This document shows, piece after piece, positions 44,131 through 51,586 of a DNA stretch of 51,586 nucleotides. Below the pieces are notes generated by a model. That model ran no database searches. It worked only from the letters and a program-made list of their open reading frames with translations, and was not told the DNA's origin. Both the position numbers and the translations under genes were made by a program. The DNA is from Verrucomicrobiales bacterium (GTDB lineage Bacteria; Verrucomicrobiota; Verrucomicrobiia; Limisphaerales; JAQGOY01), in assembly GCA_028293375.1 (NCBI GenBank), contig JAQGOY010000228.1:1-51586 (forward strand). The letters are read 5' to 3'. The stretch's first letter is position 1. Each line of letters begins with the position of its first letter.

Positions 44131-45047
44131 CCGGTAATTTTAGATGGTTCATCTTTTTGCTCGCCGCCAGTTTGTTTTCGGGCTGTGGCAGGGGGTCCAA
44201 TGAGGTGATTCTTTACACTTCGCAGGACCAGGTTTTTGTCGAGCCGTTGTTGAAGAAATTTCAAGCCGATTCCGGCATCATTGTCAGGTCTGTCTTTGAC
44301 AACGAATCGGTGAAGACCGTTTCACTGGTCAATCGTCTCCACGCGGAAAAGGGTAATCCACAATGCGATTTGTTCTGGAATAACGAATCCTTCCGAAGCT
44401 TCCAACTTGCCCAGGAGGGCCTCGTCGATCCCCGTTACCCCGTTAAAACCTTTGGGTTCAGGACCAGGCGCATTGTTGTCCACGATCCCCCTCCCGCAGG
44501 TTTTGAAATTCCTTCCAGCTTCAGGGATCTGACCAACAAAAGTTATTTTGGAAAAATTGGGTTTGCTTATCCCATTTACGGAACCACCGGAACTCACTTT
44601 CTCGCCCTGCGACAGCAATGGGGAACCAACGCATGGCTGCAGTGGTGTCAGGCTCTCCAGGCCAACAAACCCTTCATTGTGGACGGTAATTCTGCCGTCG
44701 TGCGCCTTGTTGCCTCAGGAGAAATCTGGCTGGGTATGACTGATTCCGACGATATCGCTTCCGCCCGTGAGGAGCATGTTCCTGTGAAAGGGCTTCCGCT
44801 GAGCGTCGATTCTTTGCGCATTCCCAATTCCATTGCTCACATTGCAGGAGCGCGTCATGTCGAGAACGCAGAAAAGCTGGCTTTATTTCTTCAACTTCCC
44901 GAAACCATCGCTGCTCTTCAGGAAGCACACGCTTTGGAAAAGGAAGGGCAGGGGACCACCGGTTTGTCATCGCCGCCCGATTTCCAACTCATGTTGGCCG
45001 ATTTAAAAACTGCGACAGAGCAGATGCTCCAATTATTTAAAAAGTGA
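44127..45047 (+). CDS. Fe(III)-type ABC solute-binding lipoprotein
   Basis: 306 residues from TTG 44127, which shares bases with the previous stop (TTGA) and has an AGGAGG 5 nt upstream; this choice gives a clean lipoprotein signal, FRWFIFLLAASLFSGC, with lipobox FSGC. The longer open frame to 44055 would sit inside the VWA gene. The mature part begins EVILYTSQDQVFVEPLLKKF, the start of family-1 ferric-binding proteins (FbpA/FutA), and continues DLFWNNESFRS and FAYPIYGTTGTHFLALR. It is exported and tethered to a membrane, where it would hand a metal or small anion to the permease encoded next. No ATPase gene is in this operon. Confidence 0.88.
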   Translation: MTGNFRWFIFLLAASLFSGCGRGSNEVILYTSQDQVFVEPLLKKFQADSGIIVRSVFDNESVKTVSLVNRLHAEKGNPQCDLFWNNESFRSFQLAQEGLVDPRYPVKTFGFRTRRIVVHDPPPAGFEIPSSFRDLTNKSYFGKIGFAYPIYGTTGTHFLALRQQWGTNAWLQWCQALQANKPFIVDGNSAVVRLVASGEIWLGMTDSDDIASAREEHVPVKGLPLSVDSLRIPNSIAHIAGARHVENAEKLALFLQLPETIAALQEAHALEKEGQGTTGLSSPPDFQLMLADLKTATEQMLQLFKK

Positions 45048-47416
45048 CTTGGACATCCACCATCAACAGCCTGTTAGTGGCGGCCAGTTCCGCAGGAATG
45101 GCCACCCTGCTCGGTTTGATTGCTGCCATGTCTGCCGCCAGGTATCCGCGCGCGGGGAAAGCCCAACAATTTGCCTGGTGCCTTATACTTGCCTTGCCGC
45201 CCTTCTTCGTCACCAGCGGTTGGCTTTATTTCTTTGGATTTACCGGTGAGTTCAAATCTTTTCTACCTTTTAATTTATTCAGCCTTTCGGGCTTGACCTC
45301 CATTCTCGTTTTTCTCTACTGGCCCGTTGCCGCCTGGATTTTCCATCGTCGTCTTCCTGCGCTTGCGCCACCGTATTGGGAATGGGAAACTCATTGGACT
45401 CTCTTACGGTTTTGGCGCGTCGTCCTCTTGCCTTTCCTGCGTCCTGCTTTCGCTACATCATTTTTAATAATCTTTGTCTTGTCGATTACCCAGTTCAGCG
45501 TCCCTTCACTCCTCCAGGTCAAAGTCTTGCCCGAAGATGTCTGGCTCCGCATGAACGCAGATCTCAATTATAAGACCGCTGCCCTGCTCCTGTGCCCCAT
45601 GTTGATTTCCATTGCCCTGGTTCTTTACTCCATTAATAAATTTGGAATATTTAAAGGCAGTAATTTCGCCACCTCGGGCGTTGCTGCTCTCCCTCCGGGA
45701 ATGGTTCCTGGGTTGTTCCAATTCATTGCCTGGGGCGCAATTGTTGTTTCGGTATTCCTTCCTGTGGCACCCGTGGCGGGGTCCCTCCAGACCTGGCTGT
45801 CGCTTCGCTCCGCGCTCATCGCGAATATCGCGCCCCTTACCTTGTCCATTCTCACCGCCATCCTCGTTCCCCTCCTCATTTTTTGTTGTTCCCGGGTCCT
45901 CTCAGGGCGCTGGATGGTTCATCTCTCCGCGTTGCTCTTCCTCGCTCCAGGTCTCGCCATTGCCTGGGTTTTAATCGTCGTCTTTAATCGCCCCGTGCTC
46001 GGTTGGTTTTACCCCAGCCTCGGTTGTGTTTTTTTATGTCTTATCATTAAATACTCCGCACCTCTGATTTTTGGAGATTTTCTGGGAATACGCACGAATC
46101 TGAAAAGCCACCTCGCTCTCCTCGATATGGAAGGCGCTGGAAAGGTGAAGGCGAATTTGCTCCTCGCTCCGCTTGCCTTCCAGGAACTCCTCGGCCCCAT
46201 GATTGTCACCGCTTTGCTTGTCATCTGGGATGTTGAAACCGTCGTCATGATCATGCCCCCCGGTCGCGAGACTCTCTCCTTGCGCGTGTTTAATATGCTT
46301 CACTACGGCCACAATAGCCAAATCAATGCCATCGGAGTCATTTTGATGGGTGGAGCTTTGTTCACCGCTGGCATTCTTATCTGCCTGCAACTTTTTTGCC
46401 GGCGCTTTTTTCACCGGATTTTGGTCCGTTGTTTTTTGGTGGTTCTCACCCTGTTCAGTTTTTCGTGTTCCCCCAAAAATGAAACTTCTGCCGCAACGGG
46501 TTCTCCCATCCATAACAGTAAATTATTCAGTGCTGTCCAAATCATCGGTGGCAAGGGAGCCGGGGCCGGTCAATTTAATAAACCCCGATCTGTGGCCGTC
46601 GACGACAATGACAATCTCTACGTCGTCGACATGACTGGTCGCGTCCAGAAATTTGACGATCACGGGTTGTATTTGAGCAGTTGGCAAATGCCCCAGACTG
46701 ATCTCGGCAAACCCAAAGGCATGTGCATCGACCAGGCCGGGAATCTTGTCCTGGTGGAGCCGCACTATTCCCGGTTGAATTACTTCTCCAAAACGAACAG
46801 TTCACTTCTCGCCCAATGGGGTGTGCACGGAACCAATGATGGCCAACTCGCTTTCCCTCGTTCAGCCACTGTTCTTGGAGATGGCCGGACATTCGTCACA
46901 GAATACGGTCAATGCGAACGCGTCTCCTGTTTTAGTGCTTTCGGTTCCCGGTTTCTTTTTTCCTTCGGAACTCCCGGCGATGGCCCTGGCCAGTTTAATC
47001 GTGCTGAAGGCGTTTGTTCCGACTCCAGGGGCATGCTCTACATCGCAGACTCCTGCAACCATCGTGTCCAGATTTTCAATTCCGATGGCAAATTTGTTAG
47101 CGCCTTCGGCAGTCCTGGCAGGGATCCCGGCCAGATGAACTATCCCTACGATGTTCGCGTCGATGCGGAAGGCTATTGTTTTGTCTGCGAATTCGGCAAC
47201 AGCCGCATCCAGGTATTCAAGGGTTCGAATGTTCCAGTGGAAGTCATCGGGCGTGGCGGCAGTGAACCCGCTGAATTTTCCAACCCGTGGAGCATCGCCC
47301 TCGATAAGCATGGCAATTTATTTGTGGCTGACGCCATGAATCACCGGGTTCAAAAACTCTTGAGAAAACACGAAAGCGCCAGCCGGCAGGCAATGGAGAA
47401 AAAACAAGCTCTGTGA
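45044..47416 (+). CDS. ABC permease fused to six-blade NHL propeller
   Basis: 790 residues from GTG 45044 (GTGA overlap with the SBP stop). Residues 1-465 are an FbpB-like permease with about eleven helices. Both cytoplasmic EAA-type loops are degenerate: WETHWTLLRFWRVVLLPFLR and DMEGAGKVKANLLLAPLAF keep the distal part but not E-A-A. A hydrophobic segment with a lipobox-like end (LVRCFLVVLTLFSFSC, Cys475) follows. Six NHL repeats (about 495-785) end the chain, such as FNKPRSVAVDDNDNLYVVD and FSNPWSIALDKHGNLFVAD. The propeller is therefore probably periplasmic. An internal TTG at 46421 could make the propeller as a separate lipoprotein. Such a fusion is unusual. Confidence 0.82.
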   Translation: MTWTSTINSLLVAASSAGMATLLGLIAAMSAARYPRAGKAQQFAWCLILALPPFFVTSGWLYFFGFTGEFKSFLPFNLFSLSGLTSILVFLYWPVAAWIFHRRLPALAPPYWEWETHWTLLRFWRVVLLPFLRPAFATSFLIIFVLSITQFSVPSLLQVKVLPEDVWLRMNADLNYKTAALLLCPMLISIALVLYSINKFGIFKGSNFATSGVAALPPGMVPGLFQFIAWGAIVVSVFLPVAPVAGSLQTWLSLRSALIANIAPLTLSILTAILVPLLIFCCSRVLSGRWMVHLSALLFLAPGLAIAWVLIVVFNRPVLGWFYPSLGCVFLCLIIKYSAPLIFGDFLGIRTNLKSHLALLDMEGAGKVKANLLLAPLAFQELLGPMIVTALLVIWDVETVVMIMPPGRETLSLRVFNMLHYGHNSQINAIGVILMGGALFTAGILICLQLFCRRFFHRILVRCFLVVLTLFSFSCSPKNETSAATGSPIHNSKLFSAVQIIGGKGAGAGQFNKPRSVAVDDNDNLYVVDMTGRVQKFDDHGLYLSSWQMPQTDLGKPKGMCIDQAGNLVLVEPHYSRLNYFSKTNSSLLAQWGVHGTNDGQLAFPRSATVLGDGRTFVTEYGQCERVSCFSAFGSRFLFSFGTPGDGPGQFNRAEGVCSDSRGMLYIADSCNHRVQIFNSDGKFVSAFGSPGRDPGQMNYPYDVRVDAEGYCFVCEFGNSRIQVFKGSNVPVEVIGRGGSEPAEFSNPWSIALDKHGNLFVADAMNHRVQKLLRKHESASRQAMEKKQAL

Positions 47417-50274
47417 AGTTTTATTTTTCAAATCCAATTTGGTTGTGGGCGCTGATCCCTGTTTTGGGTTGGGTCTGTTGGTTTGGGCTTCGTTCGTCAC
47501 TTTCTCTTTCCCCATGGCGCAAGGCCCTTTCCATTGCGTTGCGAATCATTATTGTTCTCCTCGCCTTGTTCGCTCTTGCCGGACTTCAATTGCAAAAGCC
47601 CATCGAGGGCATGAATACTTTTTATCTCCTGGATCGCTCCCAAAGCGTCCCGTTCGCCCAGCAGGAGGCCGCCCGCCTCATGGTCATCAGGCAAATCTCT
47701 CAAAAAAAACCGAATGACAAGGTGGGTGTCGTGGTTTTCGGGGCGGATGCCGCCATTGAGAGTTCCGTCTCCCCAGTGCTTGGCCTCGATAAAATTCAAT
47801 CCGTCATCAACGCCAACGGAAGCGATATTGGCGCCGCGCTGCGTCTGGCTTCCGCCGCGTTCCCGGAAGCAGGTCAAAAGAAAATGGTGCTCTTCTCTGA
47901 CGGAAACGAAAACCTGGGGGATGCGCTTTCCGCAGTGGTTTCGGCCCGCCCCCTCGGTGCCACCCTCGACATCGTTCCACTTGGATCCGCTCGGGCTCAT
48001 GATGTTGCCGTTGAAAAAATTGCCCTGCCTCCCAATCTGAAAAAGGGCCAGACTTTTGATGTTAAGATTTTTCTGAAAAGTGATGCCGCCACCAGGGCGA
48101 ATCTGCGCTTGTTTAAAAACGAGCAGTTACTTGGAGAACAACAGGTCGACCTGAGTGAAGGAAAAAATCTCTTCACCTTTCCCCAGGAACTGGCGGATCC
48201 CGGCTTTTACCAATATTCCGTCCAGGTGGATGTAGCAGGGGACGTTGTTCCTCAAAATAACCACGCTTCCGCCTTCGCCAATGTCAAAGGTGAACCGCGA
48301 ATTTTGGTAATTTCTTCCGACCCCTCAAAGGACGCGCCCCTCGCCAAAGCTTTAATTTCTGGAAAACTCGAAGTACGCATGGGAGGAATCGAACTCTTTC
48401 CAAAATCGCTGGCGGAAATGAACAGCTACGATTCCATTTTCCTAAGCAATATTGGGGCAGGGGAAGCGAGTCGTGAATCATGGCAACTCCTGGAGAGCGC
48501 CGTCCGCGATTTCGGCGTGGGTCTTGTCTGCCTCGGCGGAGATCAAAGTTACTCTGCCGGTTCTTATCGCGGAACTCCCCTCGAGGACACTCTGCCTGTC
48601 AGCATGGACCTTAACAGTAAAAAGGTGCTTCCTTCAGGAGCACTGGTGCTGGTCGTGCATGCCACAGAATTTCCCAATGGGAATCAGTGGTCCCGCGATA
48701 TCGCCTTCGCAGCTTTGAATGGTCTGGGACCTCTCGATGAAATGGGAGTTGTCTTATGGAATGGCACCGATCAATGGCTCTTTCCCCTTCAAAAGGTCGG
48801 AGACAAGAAAAAAATGGGTCAACTGATTTCCGGGATGACGCCCGGCGATATGCCCAGTTTCAAAAACGTCATGAAAATGGCTTACACCGGCCTCAAAGAT
48901 TCGAAAGCTCACCTGAAACACATGGTCGTTTTCAGCGATGGCGATCCTGGCCGTCCCGATGACTCGGATATCCAGGACATTGTGAATGACAAAATCACTA
49001 TCAGCACCGTGATGATCGGTGGCCATACCGCTCCCGATAACATGGTCATGATGGCCAACGCAGGACACGGGCAATTCTATGATGTCCGTTCTGCGGAAGT
49101 GCTGCCTCAGATTTTTATCAAGGAATCGGCTGTCATCCTGAAGAGCGCCATCTTTGAAGAGCCTTTCATTCCCAAACTCGTCCAGGCTTCCGAACTCGTC
49201 CAGGGCATCGCCGCTGCTGAATATCCCGAACTGCAGGGATATGTTTGCGTCACTCCCAAGGGGCGCGCCGAGATTCCTCTGGTCTCCGACAAGGGCGACC
49301 CCATTCTTGCCCACTGGCAGTTTGGACTTGGCCGCTCCGTGGCCTACACTTCCGACGCCAGGGCCAAGTGGGCTCGAAACTGGCTCGATTGGGCCAAATA
49401 CCAGCAATTCTGGACTCAAGTGGCTCAATGGAGTTTGCGCAGAATTGAAAATAGTGAGTACAACACGGATATTAATATTGAAAAAGGAACCGGGAAATTG
49501 AATGTCGAAGCCCTCGATAACCAGGGTAACTTTCGTAATTTCCTCGATCTTCAAGCCCTGGTGGTCGATCCAAAGGGCCAGAAACAAACCGTCCGGCTTG
49601 AGCAAACAGGTCCTGGCCGCTACGAAGTAAATTTTCCTGGCCGCGAAGTTGGTTCCTACCTCGTAAATCTCGTCTCATTGAAGGATGGCAAGGTGCTTTC
49701 CTCACAGGCCTTGGGAGCCAGCGTGAACTATTCACCGGAATTCGCTTCCGCCGATCCCAATTTCAATCTCTTGCAAAGGCTGGCCGATGCGGGCGCCGGC
49801 AAAATCCTCCTTCCGGAGGAGAATCCCTTCCTCCTTGGCCGGAAACGAACATTTCAACCTCTGGATCTCCTCACTTTCCTCCTCAAGTGCGCCCTGGTCC
49901 TGTTCCCTCTGGATGTGGCCATACGCAGGATTCATTTGGATCGCTCCGATTGGGCGCTTTTCCTCGCTGGTTTACGCAATCGATTGTTCTGGAAAAGGGC
50001 TAAGCCTTCCGTAGCCTCGGAGGAAAACATGGGTTCGTTGCTGGCCAAAACAAAACAAACACGCGATCGCACCTCCTCGGCCCCGGCCATCGATCCCAAA
50101 CTGTTCGTCCCTAAGGCAGCCCCAAAAGATGTGCCACTCCCCTCATCTGTGCCAAAAGTTCCCCAGCAATCCTCCCCGGTGGAACTTTCCAAACCATCCA
50201 CACTGGTCCCCCCGCCTCCCTCCACCGCTTCAGCGCTTCTGGAAGCAAAGAAACGGGCTAAAAAGAAATTATAG
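47413..50274 (+). CDS. Large VWA / GATase1-like membrane protein (Bat-associated)
   Basis: 953 residues from GTG 47413 (GTGA overlap). The N-terminus has two helices (FSNPIWLWALIPVLGWV and ALRIIIVLLALFALAGL). VWA 1 begins FYLLDRSQSVPFAQ with a DxSxS site. A GATase1-like part has RILVISSDPSKDAPLAKAL and GVGLVCLGGDQSYSAGSY. VWA-like sequence continues with HMVVFSDGDPGRP. Near the C-terminus DLLTFLLKCALVLFPLDVAI is a last helix, followed by a Lys/Pro-rich cytoplasmic tail of about 125 residues. The layout is like the large VWA proteins paired with MoxR/DUF58 in Verrucomicrobia and Planctomycetes. It ends the operon. Confidence 0.9.
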   Translation: MKFYFSNPIWLWALIPVLGWVCWFGLRSSLSLSPWRKALSIALRIIIVLLALFALAGLQLQKPIEGMNTFYLLDRSQSVPFAQQEAARLMVIRQISQKKPNDKVGVVVFGADAAIESSVSPVLGLDKIQSVINANGSDIGAALRLASAAFPEAGQKKMVLFSDGNENLGDALSAVVSARPLGATLDIVPLGSARAHDVAVEKIALPPNLKKGQTFDVKIFLKSDAATRANLRLFKNEQLLGEQQVDLSEGKNLFTFPQELADPGFYQYSVQVDVAGDVVPQNNHASAFANVKGEPRILVISSDPSKDAPLAKALISGKLEVRMGGIELFPKSLAEMNSYDSIFLSNIGAGEASRESWQLLESAVRDFGVGLVCLGGDQSYSAGSYRGTPLEDTLPVSMDLNSKKVLPSGALVLVVHATEFPNGNQWSRDIAFAALNGLGPLDEMGVVLWNGTDQWLFPLQKVGDKKKMGQLISGMTPGDMPSFKNVMKMAYTGLKDSKAHLKHMVVFSDGDPGRPDDSDIQDIVNDKITISTVMIGGHTAPDNMVMMANAGHGQFYDVRSAEVLPQIFIKESAVILKSAIFEEPFIPKLVQASELVQGIAAAEYPELQGYVCVTPKGRAEIPLVSDKGDPILAHWQFGLGRSVAYTSDARAKWARNWLDWAKYQQFWTQVAQWSLRRIENSEYNTDINIEKGTGKLNVEALDNQGNFRNFLDLQALVVDPKGQKQTVRLEQTGPGRYEVNFPGREVGSYLVNLVSLKDGKVLSSQALGASVNYSPEFASADPNFNLLQRLADAGAGKILLPEENPFLLGRKRTFQPLDLLTFLLKCALVLFPLDVAIRRIHLDRSDWALFLAGLRNRLFWKRAKPSVASEENMGSLLAKTKQTRDRTSSAPAIDPKLFVPKAAPKDVPLPSSVPKVPQQSSPVELSKPSTLVPPPPSTASALLEAKKRAKKKL

Positions 50275-50441
50275 GTGTAAGGAAAAAGGCAGTTCTTTCG
50301 GGGTATCTTTACCCTAACTCCCCTCCGCGCCTTGGCTTAACCCTCAACAGGGATTTCTTAAGGCTTTCCGTACTCCTCATTGATCGGGCAAACAGCTTTT
50401 CTCCCCATTGAGAGAGGTCCTATCAGGTCTAAGTTGTTCCC

Positions 50442-50879
50442 ATGAAGACTAAACTCAAATTCACCAAGCTGGTTCTCGCCGCCTCTTTAGGCTCGCTCAT
50501 CTGGGCCGGTTGTTCTACCAACAATCATCAAGCCTTTAACTCTAATGATCACAGCATCACTGCTTATCCTCTTTCAGCGGATGTGCCCGTCCCAGTCGAT
50601 CAAACCAAACGCCGCCCCGATACCCATCCTGAGCTTCGCCGGGGTGCTTGGGACTTCACCTACAGTGGCACTCAACAGGTTGTAGAAGCTCCCAACATTC
50701 AGGATGCTCCTCCCGGAACGGTCGATTCTCCTGTTCTCCTTGGCTACGAGCCTGAATATCGTAACGCCTTCGCCGCCACTCAGGGCGATGTGATCAACGA
50801 AGCCGCCGGTGCCAACAGCGACCGGAAGTCCAAAAAGGTGATCATTCGCGAACGCCACGACGACAATCTCAATTACTAA
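50442..50879 (+). CDS. Small hypothetical lipoprotein
   Basis: 145 residues. A signal peptide with basic MKTKLKFTK, hydrophobic LVLAASLGSLIWAG and lipobox WAGC predicts a lipoprotein. The mature part is hydrophilic, with no recognised domain; it contains DQTKRRPDTHPELRRGAWDF and ends in charged RKSKKVIIRERHDDNLNY. It stands alone, with a 167-nt gap before it and a strong terminator after it. I do not recognise the family; an envelope structural or assembly role would be a guess. Confidence 0.75.
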   Translation: MKTKLKFTKLVLAASLGSLIWAGCSTNNHQAFNSNDHSITAYPLSADVPVPVDQTKRRPDTHPELRRGAWDFTYSGTQQVVEAPNIQDAPPGTVDSPVLLGYEPEYRNAFAATQGDVINEAAGANSDRKSKKVIIRERHDDNLNY

Positions 50880-50909
50880 GCTCGCGACCCATTCTTGCGG
50901 ACTACATTA

Positions 50910-50939
50910 CCCTCCAGGTCATCCTGGAGGGTTTTTTTT
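50910..50939 (+). terminator. Strong rho-independent terminator
   Basis: A nine-bp stem CCCTCCAGG/CCTGGAGGG (50910-50918 with 50923-50931) with TCAT loop is followed by eight T. It ends the small lipoprotein transcript 31 nt past its stop. Confidence 0.93.
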
Positions 50940-50965
50940 GTACATAACTTTTGTTAAAAAAATAT

Positions 50966-50994
50966 TTGACGGGGCCATACGGCCCTATTAAAGT
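50966..50994 (+). promoter_or_regulatory. Candidate promoter with palindromic spacer before the last gene
   Basis: TTGACG (50966-50971) and TAAAGT (50989-50994) are 17 nt apart. The spacer contains GGGCC-ATAC-GGCCC (50972-50976 with 50981-50985), a perfect 5-bp inverted repeat that could be an operator. The start would be about 60 nt before ATG 51063. In the leader, AGAGTG/CACTCT (51015-51020 with 51030-51035) can form a small hairpin. Confidence 0.4.
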
Positions 50995-51062
50995 CTCGTC
51001 GCCTGGACTGCTCTAGAGTGGTGTAAAATCACTCTTTCGCTTTGCTGCAATACGGTAACGTT

Positions 51063-51586
51063 ATGTCCCAAAAATTCGTTATTTTAATAAAATCAGTACT
51101 GTTCGTGTTCTTGATTGCCATCGCTTCGTTTCGCGCTGCAGCCACCGAGCTCTCTTTCTTTGCCAGCTACACCAATGTTGATTACGTCTCGGCCGGAGTC
51201 GGCGGTTTGCGTGAGACTGGCTATGGTGACATCTCGTTGACCGGGGTTAGCGGCACGATTAAAAAAGCCTATCTTTACTGGCATGGCCACGGCAAACAGG
51301 GAGATTACGATGCTTCCATCACCAACGCTTTGGTTTTCATTAATGGCAATCCCGCCCAGGGACAGGTGATCGGGACCTCCGGCCCCAATGGTTGGAACTT
51401 TCCTCCCTACAACTTTTATTTCGGCCAGGCTTTCCGCGCTGATGTGACGGATCTGATCACCGGCAACGGCACTTATACAGTGAGCGATTTCGATCCGCTT
51501 CCCTTCACCATTCAGGGCGCTTCCCTGATCGTCATCTTTGACGACGGCATCACCACCAATAACCGGGACATTACGCTCTACAATGG
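51063..51586 (+). CDS. Secreted protein of unknown function (5' part)
   Basis: The frame is open from ATG 51063 to the window end (174 codons), so only the N-terminal part is seen. A signal peptide is present: basic MSQKFVILIK, hydrophobic SVLFVFLIAIASFRAAA. The mature part has alternating hydrophobic strands with Gly turns: IKKAYLYWHGHGKQGDYDAS, NALVFINGNPAQGQVIG, YFGQAFRADVTDLITGNGTY and GASLIVIFDDGITTNNRD. This pattern recalls extracellular beta-sandwich proteins such as DUF3344-like adhesin parts, but the match is by feel only. It would be exported, possibly surface-bound if a PEP-CTERM or similar tail follows outside the window. Confidence 0.75.
   Translation, partial: MSQKFVILIKSVLFVFLIAIASFRAAATELSFFASYTNVDYVSAGVGGLRETGYGDISLTGVSGTIKKAYLYWHGHGKQGDYDASITNALVFINGNPAQGQVIGTSGPNGWNFPPYNFYFGQAFRADVTDLITGNGTYTVSDFDPLPFTIQGASLIVIFDDGITTNNRDITLYN

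Noticed and set aside
1-51586. tRNA, rRNA, insertion sequences, integrases, attachment sites
   Set aside because: No tRNA-like cloverleaf, rRNA segment, transposase or integrase protein or flanking direct repeats were recognised; the glycan locus may still be horizontally variable but shows no mobility gene.

Overview
The window looks like chromosomal DNA from a soil or freshwater Verrucomicrobiota bacterium, most probably of the Pedosphaera/Limisphaerales type. That is an inference from gene content: PQQ-like beta-propeller proteins (one with EF-hands), an SMP-30 lactonase lipoprotein, MoxR/DUF58/VWA genes, a Nik1-like poly-HAMP kinase and a large exopolysaccharide locus. No rRNA or tRNA gene was seen, so the taxonomy cannot be fixed from this window alone. 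Coding density is high and no gene-free stretch exceeds about 300 bases.

Region 1 (1-1845): the 3' end of an iron-type ABC permease gene (+), converging on a phospholipase-D/cardiolipin-synthase-like gene (-).

Region 2 (1980-21887, all minus strand): a large surface-glycan locus in two transcription units. The upstream unit (21887 to 17897) encodes a glycosyltransferase, a uridine-kinase-like P-loop protein, a phosphoglycosyl transferase and an unusual nucleotidyltransferase/hexapeptide/dead-PGT fusion, and ends in a strong hairpin terminator. The second unit (17648 to 1980) starts with a partner-switching module (STAS protein, then a HATPase-GAF-SpoIIE phosphatase) and a small receiver protein. 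It continues, mostly through 1-4 nt stop/start overlaps, into a CBS-DRTGG family II pyrophosphatase, an alkaline-phosphatase-superfamily enzyme, an FkbM methyltransferase, a one-module NRPS with a cysteine-type thioesterase, a flippase, three glycosyltransferases and a nucleotidyltransferase-like protein. The layout suggests an aminoacyl- or peptidyl-modified glycan whose production is tied to Rsb-like signalling.

Region 3 (22051-34805, plus strand): a stress-envelope cluster (DUF883/YqjD, YqjE, a small partner, a YflT-like glycine-zipper protein and an lmo0937-type 49-aa membrane protein). It is followed by a giant soluble hybrid histidine kinase with sixteen exact-length 92-aa HAMP units and three receivers, two paralogous NarL/LuxR response regulators, a Ser-rich secreted protein and a 39-aa membrane protein.

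Region 4 (34911-40167): an MFS transporter preceded by a LacI/cre-like operator. It abuts three convergent minus-strand genes: two PQQ-like propeller proteins, one carrying two EF-hands, and an SMP-30-type lipoprotein.

Region 5 (40372-50274, plus strand): a MoxR-DUF58-VWA operon of the Bat/aerotolerance type, into which an Fe-type solute-binding lipoprotein and an ABC permease fused to a six-blade NHL propeller are inserted, followed by a large VWA/GATase-like membrane protein. Four of its junctions are short overlaps or gaps that suggest translational coupling. This is the best candidate here for an undescribed system.

Region 6 (50442-51586): a small lipoprotein gene with a strong terminator, then the 5' part of a secreted-protein gene running off the window.
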